63,987 nt of DNA from Flavobacterium sp. LHD-80. Lineage in GTDB: Bacteria > Bacteroidota > Bacteroidia > Flavobacteriales > Flavobacteriaceae. The position numbers and the translations under genes are program-made. Location: NCBI RefSeq assembly GCF_030929605.1, contig NZ_JAVFVS010000015.1:1-63987 (forward strand), given 5' to 3'. The notes below the pieces were generated by a model that saw only the letters and a program-made list of their open reading frames with translations, did no database searches and had not been told where the DNA came from. Positions 8,835-19,900 of this stretch are shown one piece after another. Position 1 is the first letter of the stretch. Every line of letters begins with the position of its first letter.

Positions 8835-10145
8835 CTATTTTTAGCTATTTTTTTTTTAAAATTCTTCTTCCGAATTCAAGAGCATTTGGAGTGTGGATTC
8901 TGAAGAAAATCCAAAGTATCTCGTTCTTTTGGGTTTTAGCTTAGATTTTTTTAAGTTAGAATGTTCTTTTTCGTTGCTAAAACTTCTTTCTAAACGTGTG
9001 GAGCGTTCTTTTTTGATTTCTTTGTCCAAAACTTTCCATTCCTCTTCATTTTTACCAGCCTTTCTTTATTTAACAAAATCGGTTTGAATTTTGCTGTTTG
9101 AGGTAAATGTTCAATTTTTGTTAGTAGCACAAATCGCATCAACTTCAAGCCTTTTTATTTTAGTTTTGGTGAGATTTTGCACGTAAAATACACTGCTTTG
9201 CAAACGGGTTCCTTCATTAAAAGCTCGATATTGATTGTGCTCAATAAAATTGATGCCATCTATTTGAACTTTGTTGACTTTAGCTCAAATTCCACCTATT
9301 TGATTTCTTTACCCCGAACAATCGGACGGATGTTACTTTTACTAATGCTTATAATCCTATCAGGAATTCTTTTTTTGTTTTTTTCGAATATTCATTATAG
9401 TGTCCAGACCAATCCAAATACTTGGTTCTATGCAATTTCATTTTAAGAGATTCCATTTGTTTGTAAACCCCTTTACAGATTCCCAAAGTAATCTTTGCGC
9501 GCATTCAGAAGTAAGGAGTTTTTTTTTGAAAAATATTTTTTTTAATTTAAAAGGCAACTTCAATAAAATCAATAACTTATTTTTTTTCTTGCTTTCAAAC
9601 TCATAATCTAAAATAAAATAAAATTCTATGTTTTTATTAATCCCTGTGTTATCGGAGGTTCACTCTTTTTTTTTGTAAATTCAGAAGCAAGGAGTCTTTT
9701 TTATTGAATCATATACTGCAGAAATTCATCTTTCAAATAAAAATTGTCCAGTTCGGGCTTACTGCCTTTTCAGATGTCAACTCAAAAAAATAGAAAAACC
9801 CTTTTTTTGACTCTTTTTAAGCAATTTCGGGGTTTATTTCTTTTAATACAAAATCAGTAGCCTGATTTATTCTGAATGTGCTTCTTTGATTGGTTGAAAA
9901 ACGTAATTCACTCTCATAACAAGTTGCATCGGTAAGCATTTTGTCCAAATTCATCATATTAAGGAATCCAACTCTTGGCTAGTATTTCCTGAGATTTTCT
10001 AATGTTTAAGTTCTTAGAAAGTTCCATTCAAATTTGGTTCACGAGTTTAAAATTAGTCAACGGCTCATCATTGGAAATCAAAATATTGCAAAAAAAAACT
10101 GCATAAATATATTTCCATTAAAAAGCTCGATCAATTTTTTATTTA
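8835..10145 (-). pseudogene. Decayed transposase (IS1182/IS4-like DDE family)
   Basis: Read on the - strand in several broken frames, this stretch gives transposase-like fragments in the expected order. Near 10,100-10,010: EPLTNFKLVNQI. Near 9,950-9,850: LDKMLTDATCYESELRFST. Near 9,510: CAQRITLGICKGVYKQMES. Near 9,420-9,370: TKYLDWSGHYNEYSKKTKKE. Near 9,230-9,170: TRLQSSVFYVQNLTKTKIK. At the C-terminal end near 8,910-8,850: LWIFF.IHTPNALEFGRRI. The number of stops and frameshifts means an old, inactive copy. I could not define its inverted repeats or target duplication. Confidence 0.7.
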
Positions 10146-10270
10146 AACAGCCCTAATAGTTTTTGAGTGTTCATAATAACCAGCTAAACAAGCAAGGAGT
10201 ATTGAAAGCATAATCATAGAAACACTGTTTTCTTCTAGTATCATTACTGATATAGATGAAGAAACTATAA

Positions 10271-10486
10271 CTAAACATTTCTATCACTAAAGTCTATTTT
10301 TTCATTAGCTTTATACAAAAGGTCACGCTTGTAACTCCGAATAACATCTATCACTAATTCTTTTGCTGTATGTTGCTCAAAACCTAAACAAATTAAATTG
10401 TTTATTTCGAGGTCAATGTCAAATTCTCCTACTTTTAACTTTTTTTTTAAGTCTTGTATCTCGCTATAAGTTAATTCATTATTCAT
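10271..10486 (-). CDS. Small hypothetical protein (71 aa)
   Basis: I chose the ATG at 10,486 (MNNELTYSEIQDLKKKLKV). The frame extends to 10,534, but the added residues are atypical. The product is soluble and mostly helical, with acidic and Lys residues (DIDLEINNLICLGFEQHTAKELVIDVIRSYK). This could form a small helical bundle with a CUE/UBA-like GF pattern. I do not recognise the family. It sits between the transposase relic and the second T9SS module. Confidence 0.45.
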   Translation of the reverse strand: MNNELTYSEIQDLKKKLKVGEFDIDLEINNLICLGFEQHTAKELVIDVIRSYKRDLLYKANEKIDFSDRNV

Positions 10487-10534
10487 GTTTTCTATGATTT
10501 TGAGGTATGTTAGAATGTGAATAAAAACATACAA

Positions 10535-11063
10535 TATAATTGTTGTTTAATTAAGAAAACATCATAAGAGTTTTTAATTCATATAACAACTCTTTTTAAC
10601 CAGATGTTTCTTGAAATATTTCTTCCTGTGCATATAATAACATTTAGACATATAATAATATATTTCACAAGTTTTAATAAATATACTATCAATAGCATCA
10701 ATTGTTCAATAGAACAATCCCTTTAACATCATTCCAATGAGAATATCTTGGATGATTACAATTAAGTTTGTTCTATTTATTTTTTTGACTGTGCTTTCTT
10801 TTTTACCCGCCTTAGTGCAAACTAATTTACGAGAATTTGTGTAATTGGTAGTTAATGCAATTCAATGGTTAAAATAAAATACTGTTATTCTTCAGATTAC
10901 CTTGCAGGTTTTAAAAACCTGTAAGGACATTTTTGAAAACCAAAAAGTTATAGATTCAATCCCTGATTCACATAGTTAATAAATATTCAACTTTGTAAAT
11001 TATCAGCTCACCAACCAAATCTATGAACTCTTAGTTAATGGTATAGTTTTTTTTTGAAAAATA
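10535..11063. other. Intergenic with palindromic repeat
   Basis: Apart from the repeat copy at 10,867-10,974, I see no gene here. Confidence 0.55.
10867..10974 (+). repeat. 110-bp interspersed palindromic repeat, copy 2
   Basis: This matches copy 1 (6038-6148) in order and orientation: ACTGTTATTCTTC, then a GCAGGTTTT/AAAACCTG palindrome, then GAAAACCAAAAA and GATTCAATCC. It lies 90 bp past the stop of the - strand OmpA gene. Confidence 0.75.
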
Positions 11064-12992
11064 CTATAAATTGGTAATAATAAACTCGCTTCGTCTGTTC
11101 ATTTGATGTTGTGCTTCGCTACAAGGAACTCCGTTTGAGCAGTTATTTATAAGCTGTGTTTCTCCATAACCAATGGCACTTTCGATTCTTTCCGGAGCAA
11201 TTCCCTGCGAGATAATATAATCCCTGGTTACTTTGGCTCTTCGGTCAGAAAGTTCAAGATTGTATTGATCCTTGGCTCTTGAATCCGTGTGAGATTCAAT
11301 TTTAATTACTACACTTGGATATTGACTCATTAATAAAACCACTTTATTTAATTCTATTGCAGCGTCATATCGAATTACTGATTTATCCAGATCAAAGAAA
11401 ATGATTCCGATTTTTATTTTCAATAAACCATCTTTTCTTTCTATAAGTGAAGGATCAAGACCAATAGGAACTTGGGTTATTCCGGAATTTTCTGGAGTGA
11501 TAATTGCTTTGGTGCTTGTTGTAAAATTATCTTTTGCTGCTTCAATTGTATAAGGTGTATTACAATTGATGTTTTCTGTAAATTCAAATTTTCCATCTAT
11601 TTTAGAAACAGTTTCGTCGACTTTTTGATTTTCACTGTTTTTGAGTGTTACAATTGCACCGGCAATTTTGTTGTTGGATATGGCATCAAAAACATAACCT
11701 TCAATAGATTGTGTGCAACTTCTTTCGAAAGAATAGATATCGTCGTCACCTTTTCCTGTTTTTCTGTTCGAACATACAAAACCTTTGTTGGTATCTTCGT
11801 TTATTATATAACCAAAATCATCTCTGTTGCTATTTAATGGTGCACCAAGATTATTTGGTGAATCGAAGATTCCGTCGTTTAATCGGCTTTCGAAAACATC
11901 AAGTCCGCCAAGACCTAAGAATCCGTCGGAAGAAAAATATAAAGCTTTATCTGTTATAAAAGGAAACATTTCTCGTCCGCTTGTATTAATTTTTTCGCCT
12001 AAATTCTTTGGATTAGAATATTGATCTTCACCTAAAATGTCAACAACAAAAATATCTGTGGATCCTAGTGTTCCAGGCATATCTGAAACAAAATATAATT
12101 TTTTTCCGTCTTTGCTTACAGAGGGTTGTCCAACAGAATAATTATCGCTGTTGAACGGAAGTTCTTTTACGTTTTCCCAACGAACCGTTTCATTGCCGTT
12201 TTCTACAGCTTTTGCTGAATATATTTTTAAATTATTAATTCCTTTGCCATCTCTTTTTAGTTTCCCATTATAATTATTTCGGGTAAAATAAATTGTTTTT
12301 TCATCTGGCGAAAAAGCAACACAGGCTTCATGAAATTGAGTTGTAATTTCTTTTCCAAAACGTTCTTTAAAAGTAACATTGGTTTGTGTTGGACTTATTT
12401 TTCCTAGTTGCATGTTTAAATATGGCTGATCGTTCCATCCGTATTTTGCTGTTTTTAGATAAGAAGAATCAACTGTTGTAGAATACACTAAATCGCCTTT
12501 GTAATACATAGGACCAAAATCTGAATAGGCCGAATTTATTTCGAGATTTTCGAGTATAAACTGTGGTTTTATTTTATTGATATCTTCGAGCGTTACTGTT
12601 TTAAGTGAAAAATTTTGAGCTCTCGAATCTGTTGTTTTTTGTTTTTCAGAAAAGTTTTTCATCCATTTTTTTGCCAGATCATAATTTTGAATTCCCTGTA
12701 AAGATTGGGCGTATCTAAAATAATACTCGGCTGGAACTTCGTTTGGATAATCTGCAAGCAGTTTTCCATACCATTTACTGGCACTTGTCATTTGTGTATT
12801 AAAATAATGTGCGTCTCCGATACGCTGTAAAATTTCTTTGGAGGTATCTCCATTTTTTATCGATAATTCATATGATTTTGCTGCTTCTATATAATACATT
12901 TTATCAAATAGAGCATCGGCCGTTTTGTTTTTGGTTTGCGAATAAATCATTTGCATTGCCAACAATAGCAGTATAGTAATTCTTTTTTTCAT
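11064..12992 (-). CDS. OmpA-family protein with TPR and PD40 domains (second T9SS module)
   Basis: The 642-residue paralogue of the 3421-5409 gene has the same architecture. The signal peptide covers about 1-18 and the TPR-like region about 20-130. PD40 motifs follow at about 225-410 (DEKTIYFTRNN, DGKKLYFVSDM, KALYFSSDG). A CarboxypepD_reg-like domain lies at about 430-500 (IEGYVFDAISNNKIAGAIV), and a C-terminal OmpA domain has IESHTDSRAKDQYNLELSDR and HQMNRRSEFII. The probable role is to link the outer-membrane T9SS/adhesin complex to peptidoglycan. It is the last gene of the adhesin-PorP-OmpA operon and starts 11 bp after the PorP-like gene ends. Confidence 0.92.
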   Translation of the reverse strand: MKKRITILLLLAMQMIYSQTKNKTADALFDKMYYIEAAKSYELSIKNGDTSKEILQRIGDAHYFNTQMTSASKWYGKLLADYPNEVPAEYYFRYAQSLQGIQNYDLAKKWMKNFSEKQKTTDSRAQNFSLKTVTLEDINKIKPQFILENLEINSAYSDFGPMYYKGDLVYSTTVDSSYLKTAKYGWNDQPYLNMQLGKISPTQTNVTFKERFGKEITTQFHEACVAFSPDEKTIYFTRNNYNGKLKRDGKGINNLKIYSAKAVENGNETVRWENVKELPFNSDNYSVGQPSVSKDGKKLYFVSDMPGTLGSTDIFVVDILGEDQYSNPKNLGEKINTSGREMFPFITDKALYFSSDGFLGLGGLDVFESRLNDGIFDSPNNLGAPLNSNRDDFGYIINEDTNKGFVCSNRKTGKGDDDIYSFERSCTQSIEGYVFDAISNNKIAGAIVTLKNSENQKVDETVSKIDGKFEFTENINCNTPYTIEAAKDNFTTSTKAIITPENSGITQVPIGLDPSLIERKDGLLKIKIGIIFFDLDKSVIRYDAAIELNKVVLLMSQYPSVVIKIESHTDSRAKDQYNLELSDRRAKVTRDYIISQGIAPERIESAIGYGETQLINNCSNGVPCSEAQHQMNRRSEFIITNL

Positions 12993-13003
12993 ATAGCATA
13001 GTA

Positions 13004-13933
13004 TTAAAAGAATCTTGGAGATTTTAATCCCTTTTTGCGTGATACTAATTCAAATCGAAGCATAATTTCGTGTGTGCCGCTATTATACGTTTGCAGTTCT
13101 GTTGTAGTATAATCATAGGCGTAAGCAACGAGAAACTGTGGCGTGATTTGCAAGGAGGCCATAGCACTTACTGAATCTCCAGTGCGGTATGATGCACCGA
13201 GAGTAAAAACATTATTGAACATAAAATTGGCCGAAAAATCAGCAATAAGAGGTGCTCCTGCAACATATTTTACCAAAGCAGCAGGTTTAAATTTTGTATG
13301 GGCTGAAAGATCAAAAACGATTCCTCCAATAAGATAAACATGCATTCTTTCGTTTACAAGATCATCGGCTATATCATCATAATCATATCTTTCTCGAGTC
13401 ATAAAGTTAGGAATAGCTATTCCGATATAATCTCTTTCACCATGCCAATATAAACCAGCACCAACTACAGGTAAAAATTTATTGGTAATATTTTCACGAA
13501 ACTGGGTATCAGGATCTCTGTGACTTCCTTTTGTCCAGTCTATATTGATTACTCTTCCTCCGCCTTTAATTCCAAAAGACAATTTATGTGTTTGTCCGGA
13601 TTGGATTGTATAGGAGAAGTTAGCATCTATATATTGTTCTTCGGATGGGCCTATTTCTTCACTAACGACTGATAAACCCAAACCAACATTTTTCGCGACT
13701 GGTGTATCTAATGTGAAAGATTGTGTGTTTGGTGCTCCTTCGAGACCAACCCATTGTGTTCTATATATTCCGGTTATAGCTAAATGCCCTAAGGAGCCGG
13801 CATACGCAGAGTTTACACTTAGCGTATTATACATATACTGTGTGTATTGCGGATCTTGCTGTGCTGCAACACCAAATACAGAAAGCATCGTAATGATTGT
13901 GAAAATCTTTTTTATATTTTTAATCATAGCCAA
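13004..13933 (-). CDS. PorP/SprF family type IX secretion system membrane protein (second module)
   Basis: The 309 residues begin with a signal peptide (ending VAAQQ), then QYTQYMYNTLSVNSAYAGS, YRTQWVGLEGAPNTQ and a barrel-like remainder ending ELVSRKKGLKSPRFF. These are the same landmarks as in the 2482-3402 gene, but overall the two sequences differ substantially, as expected if each serves its own adhesin. An in-frame ATG two codons in (MIKNIKK) is an equally good start. The gene lies between the giant adhesin (22 bp upstream) and the OmpA gene (11 bp downstream). Confidence 0.92.
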   Translation of the reverse strand: MAMIKNIKKIFTIITMLSVFGVAAQQDPQYTQYMYNTLSVNSAYAGSLGHLAITGIYRTQWVGLEGAPNTQSFTLDTPVAKNVGLGLSVVSEEIGPSEEQYIDANFSYTIQSGQTHKLSFGIKGGGRVINIDWTKGSHRDPDTQFRENITNKFLPVVGAGLYWHGERDYIGIAIPNFMTRERYDYDDIADDLVNERMHVYLIGGIVFDLSAHTKFKPAALVKYVAGAPLIADFSANFMFNNVFTLGASYRTGDSVSAMASLQITPQFLVAYAYDYTTTELQTYNSGTHEIMLRFELVSRKKGLKSPRFF

Positions 13934-13955
13934 TTCTTATTTTGGTTATCCTATT

Positions 13956-16900
13956 TTATTTTAAATAAAGCCATCCAGATTTTTTAGCGGAGCCATTTCC
14001 TAAATCCAGAATGTAGAAATAAGTACCTTCTGGTAGCGTTTTGGCAGATCCGTCTGCTTTTCCATCCCAAGTATTATCATAACCTTTTCTGTAGTAAACT
14101 AAATTACCCCAGCGATTGAATATTTGGAGTTGATTATCTGGGTATTGTGTAATACAGTCAATATAGAATGTATCGTTTTGTCCGTCGTCATTTGGAGAAA
14201 ACTCATTGTAAATTTTCAAGCAGTTTGGTGATACGGTTGCACTATCCTGATTGTTTGAAGAATTAGTATCAACCTGATCCATTTTTACAAGATGGGCTGT
14301 ATTTACATAATCATTAAAATCTTGTACTTTGGCATTGATAGTTAAGGTTTGAGAACTTCCGGCATTTACTGCGGGTATTGTCCAAATTCCTGTTGTACTG
14401 TTGTAAACTCCTGATGTTGTGGTGAAACTATTTAATGAATATCCATTTGGAAGAATATCTTGTACCTCAACATTTGTGGCCGTTAAACTTCCCAGATTTT
14501 CGGCTTTAATAATAAAGATTACTTCACTGCCCATTGGAACATCCGTTTTATCAACTTCTTTGTTTATCGCAATATCCGTCGAAGGTATGTTTATGAATTC
14601 TGAATCTTCATCGTCTTCGCTTTGATCACCATTATCATTATTTGGTTTACTATCCGGATCAAATTGATTACTTGCAGTTACCTGAGCGATATTCAGATAA
14701 TCGTTACTATCAAGTCCATGCGGACTAGCAACGGTCGCTTGATACGTTAATGTCATACCGCCAACAGGGATTGTTAAATCAACCCATTTTATAACGTTTT
14801 TACTGAAGATTCCTCCATTGTTGATATTGCTGATATTGAAAATCCCTAAAGGAATCACATCTTCAACATCAACACCTGTTGCTATACTTGGTCCTTCGTT
14901 GTTAATTTGTATAGTATAAGTTACGACCTCATTTACATTTGCATTTTTATTGCTGACGGTTTTGTCTAAACTTAAATCGGCAACCGCAATTTTAATTTGT
15001 AAACTATCATAATCGTCTTCTGTAGTAATTCCGTTATTTGGAGTTGAATCAGGATCAGGAAGATTACTGGCAATAATCTCGGTTGTATTGGTATATTCAT
15101 TAGCAACTCCAGTTGGTGGATTTACGGTTGTATAGATATCTAAAGATTGATTGGTTCCATTTGCAATAGATCCTACATTCCAAACTCCGGTTACATAATT
15201 ATAAAGACCACTTGTAGGGCTGCTTGTAAAATAAGTGAATCCTGGTGGAAGCAAATCTTTAACTACTACTCCGCTTGCATCTGCCGGACCATCATTGGTA
15301 ACGGTAACTGTGAATATAACGGTTGAGCCAACATCATGAATATCGTTTTCATTTAATGCTGTTTTATTAATGGATAAATCGGCCATAACAATCCTTGGAG
15401 TTACAGAAATACTGTCGTAATCATCTTCTGTTGTAACACCATTTCCAGGTGTACTGTCAGGATCAAATTGATTAGAATTTATAACTTCGGCACTATTGAG
15501 ATACTCATTTGCAGTTCCGGTTGGGCTTTTTACAAAGACATTTATCAATAAAGTATGGCTGTTGCCCGGCAAAATAACTCCAGGCGACCATATTCCTGTT
15601 GTACGATCGTAACTTCCGGAAGTAGAATTAAAAAATATAAAGTCATATCCAGATGGCAAAATATCTTTAATTGTTACACCGGTTGCCATACTTGGACCGG
15701 AATTGGTTACAGTAATAGAGAATGAAATTTGCGATCCAACGGCAGGAGTCAAATTATTATTGACTACGCTTTTCTCTATCGAAAGATCTGCAACTGCCGG
15801 AACAGGAGTCGTTACTACAGAAGAAATATCATCCTCTCCGTCTACGTTATTATTTGGCGTACTATCAGGATCGAATTCGTTTGAAGCATAAACTTCAGCT
15901 ACATTATGATAATCACCTGTATTATTAACTTGTGCGGATATAAGCAGTGATTCTGAACCGCCATTTGCAATTGTTCCAACATCCCATATTCCAGTTGTAT
16001 CAAAATATTGTCCTGTTGTAGAGCTGTAAACAACATATTCGTAACCGCTTGGCAGTAAATCCTTCACTTTTACTCCGGTTGCTGCTTGTGGTCCGCTATT
16101 TTTTACAGTGATTTCAAAAGTAATTGTTGCACCAAATATTGGACTTAAATCGCCGCCAACTACTGATTTAACAAGAGATAAATCGGCTATGGCCTGAGTT
16201 GGTGTAACTGTTGCAGTGGCATAATCATCTTCGGTAGGAACTCCGTTATTTGGAGTTGAATTTGGATCAGGCAAACTGCTGGCTGTAACCTCAGCAATAT
16301 TGATATAATTTCCTGTTGCATTAACATTGGCTGTTAATTGCAAAGTTTGAGAATCACCATTAAGCAGAGAACCAATATTCCATTTTCCTGTAGTTTTATC
16401 ATAAGTTCCTTTAGTAGCAGTAAAACTATTATAGGTATATCCGGAAGGTAATAAATCAGTTACTTCGGCACCTGTAACATTCTGAGGACCATTATTGGTT
16501 ACGACAATTTCAAAAGTAACTGCAGTACCAACTAACGGCGCAGGATTATTTACCGTTTTAGTTAAGGATAAATTAGCTGCCTGAGTAATTGGTGTTGTAA
16601 CTACAGATCCGTAATCATCTTCTGTTGTAACACCATTATTTGGAGTAGAATCAGGATCAGGAAGTCCGGCTGCTGTAATTTCGGCTACATTTAAATAACT
16701 TCCGGTTAGGTTTACTGTTGCAGTAATTTGCAATGTTTCTGATTTTCCATTGATTAAATTACCAACGTTCCACAATCCTGTTGCGGAATTGTAAGTTCCG
16801 GTAGAAATAGTAAAACTGTTAAGAGAATATCCGGTAGGAAGTAAATCAGTTACCTGAACGCCAGTATTATCCTGCGGACCATTATTTGTGACTATAACTT

Positions 16901-19900
16901 CAAAAATAACTTGCGAACCGACTAAAGGCGTCGTATTATTTACGGTTTTAGTTAATGATAAATCGGATGCCTGATTCGTTGGTGTAACTGTCGCAGTTGC
17001 ATAATCATCTTCTGTTGGAACACCGTTATTTGGAGTTGAATCCGGATCAGGAAGAGAAGCTGCAGTAACCTCTGCAATATTCAGATAATCTCCCGTTGCA
17101 TTTACAGTTGCTGTTAATTGCAGTGTTTCTGATTTTCCATTGATTAAATTACCAACGTTCCACAATCCTGTTGCGGAATTGTAAGTTCCGGTAGAAATAG
17201 TAAAACTGTTAAGAGTATATCCGATAGGAAGTAAATCAGTTACCTGAACGCCAGTATTATCCTGCGGACCATTATTTGTGACTATAACTTCAAAAATAAC
17301 TTGCGAACCGACTAAAGGCGTCGTATTATTTACGGTTTTAGTTAATGATAAATCGGATGCCTGATTCGTTGGTGTAACTGTTGCAGTTGCATAATCATCT
17401 TCTGTTGGAACACCGTTATTTGGAGTTGAATCAGGATCAGGAACTGTACTTGTGGTAACTTCGGCTATATTAACATAATCTCCGGAAGGATTTACGGTTG
17501 CTGTTATCTGCAAAGTATGAGACGTAGAAACTGGCAGTATTCCAATAGTCCAAAGTCCTGTTATTGGGTTATAAGTTCCATTTGTAGCACTATAGGAAAC
17601 ATAAGTATATCCGGATGGGAGTAAATCTGTTACTATAACACCATTTGTTTCTTGTGGTCCGGCATTGTTTATTTCCACGCTGAAAGTTACCTGCGAACCA
17701 ATTAATAGAGTGCTATTGTTAACTGTTTTAGTAAGCGACAAATCTGCTGAAGTTGGTATTGGAGTAGTTAGAACTTCTGCATAATCATCTTCGGTCGTAA
17801 CTCCATTATTTGGTGTTGAGTCCGGATCTGGCTGATTGCTGGCTGTAACTTCTGCAGTATTAAGATAATTTCCTGTTGCATTTACTACAGCTGTTATTTG
17901 CAAGGTATGAGAGGCAGAAACAGGTAAGATTCCAATATTCCATAATCCTGTTGAAGCACTATAGTTTCCGGTAGTTGTAGTGTATGAAACATATGTATAT
18001 CCGCTAGGAAGTAAATCAGTTACTATAACTCCATCAGTATCTTGAGGTCCATTATTGTTTATTTCCAAACTGAAAGTGACTTGCGAACCTACTAACGGAG
18101 TTGCATTGCTTACTGTTTTTGAAAGTGATAAATCAGCCGAAGTTGATACAGGAATTGTTGCAACTTCCGCATAATCATCTTCAGTTGTGTTTCCGTTATT
18201 CGGAGTTGAATCCGGATCAAAAACATTTGCAGCCGTTATTTCAGCAGTATTAAGATAGATTCCTGAAGCATTTACAGTTGCAGTAACTTGCAATGTTTCA
18301 AATTTTCCATTAGCCAAATTACCTACTGTCCAAACTCCAGTTATTGGGTCATAAGCTCCAGTTGAAACTGTAAAACTGTTAAAAGTATATCCTGATGGTA
18401 ATAAATCAGTAACCTGAACATCTGCATTATCCTGAGGTCCGTTATTGGTTACTATAACAGCAAAAGTAACCTGAGTACCTACGACTGGTGTAGCATTAGT
18501 TACTGTTTTTGTAATGGATAGATCTGATGCTTCTGGTATAGGAACTGTTGAAACTTCTGCATAATCGTCTTCTGTTGTGATTCCGTTATTCGGAGTTGAA
18601 TCCGGATCAAAAACATTTGCAGCCGTTATTTCAGCAGTATTAAGATAGATTCCTGAAGGATTTACAGTTGCGGTAACTTGCAATGTTTCAAATTTTCCAT
18701 TAGCCAAATTACCTACTGTCCAAACTCCAGTTATTGGATCATAAGCTCCAGTTGAAACTGTAAAACTGTTAAAAGCATATCCTGATGGTAATAAATCAGT
18801 AACCTGAACACCTGCATTATCCTGAGGTCCGTTATTGGTCACTATAACAGCGAAAGTTATTTGAGTACCTACGACTGGTGTAGCATTAGTTACTGTTTTT
18901 GTAATGGATAGATCTGATGCTTCTGGTATAGGGACTGTTGAAACTTCTGCATAATCGTCTTCTGTTGTGATTCCGTTATTCGGAGTTGAATCCGGATCAA
19001 AAACGTTTGCAGCCGTTATTTCAGCAGTATTAAGATAGATTCCTGAAGCATTTACAGTTGCAGTAACTTGCAATGTTTCAAATTTTCCATTAACCAAATT
19101 ACCTACTGTCCAAACTCCAGTTATTGGGTCATAAGCTCCAGTTGAAACTGTAAAACTGTTATAAGTATATCCGGAAGGTAACAAGTCTGTAATCTGAACA
19201 CCTGTATTATCCTGAGGCCCGCTATTGGTTACTATAACAGCAAAAGTAACGGGAGTACCAACTACGGGTGTAGCATTGCTTACTGTTTTTGTAATGGATA
19301 AATCTGATGAAACAGGTACAGGAACCGTTGCAACTTCTGCATAATCATCTTCAGTTGTGCTTCCGTTATTTGGAGTAGAATCAGGATCAGGAAGGTCACT
19401 AGCCGTTACTTCAGTTTTATTAAGATAATCTCCTGTTGGATTTACGGTTGCCGTAATTTGAAGGGTTTCAAATTTTCCATTCACTAAATTACCAACTGTC
19501 CAAACTCCCGTTCCCGGATCATAAATTCCTGTTGATACGGTAAAACTATTAAAAGTATATCCGTTAGGAAGTAAATCCGTCACCTGAACGCTCGTATTAT
19601 CCTGAGGTCCATTATTGGTTACAATAACTTCAAAAGTAACCTGTGAACCTACCAATGGAGTTGGATTATTTACTGATTTTGTTACTGATAAATCTGCTGA
19701 AGGCTGAATTGGAGTAATAACTGCATTGTCTTCATCATCTTCGCTTTGATCTCCGTCGTCATTATTTGGAGTTGAATCAGGATCCGGAAGATTACTGGCT
19801 GTTACCTGCGAAACATTGGTGTAAATACCTGTTGGAAGCACTTTTGCATCTATAATAAGAGATTCAGAAACACCAACATCAACCGTACCTACATTCCACA

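Noticed and set aside
8893..9606. Three + strand ORFs of 64-89 codons
   Set aside because: They are antisense shadows of the decayed transposase, which reads on the - strand.
8657..9695. Short repeated motif ATTCAGAAGTAAGGAG-like at about 8660, 9502 and 9678
   Set aside because: Two copies fall inside the transposase relic and encode its SLLTSE-like segment, so they are likely part of the decayed gene and not a separate element.
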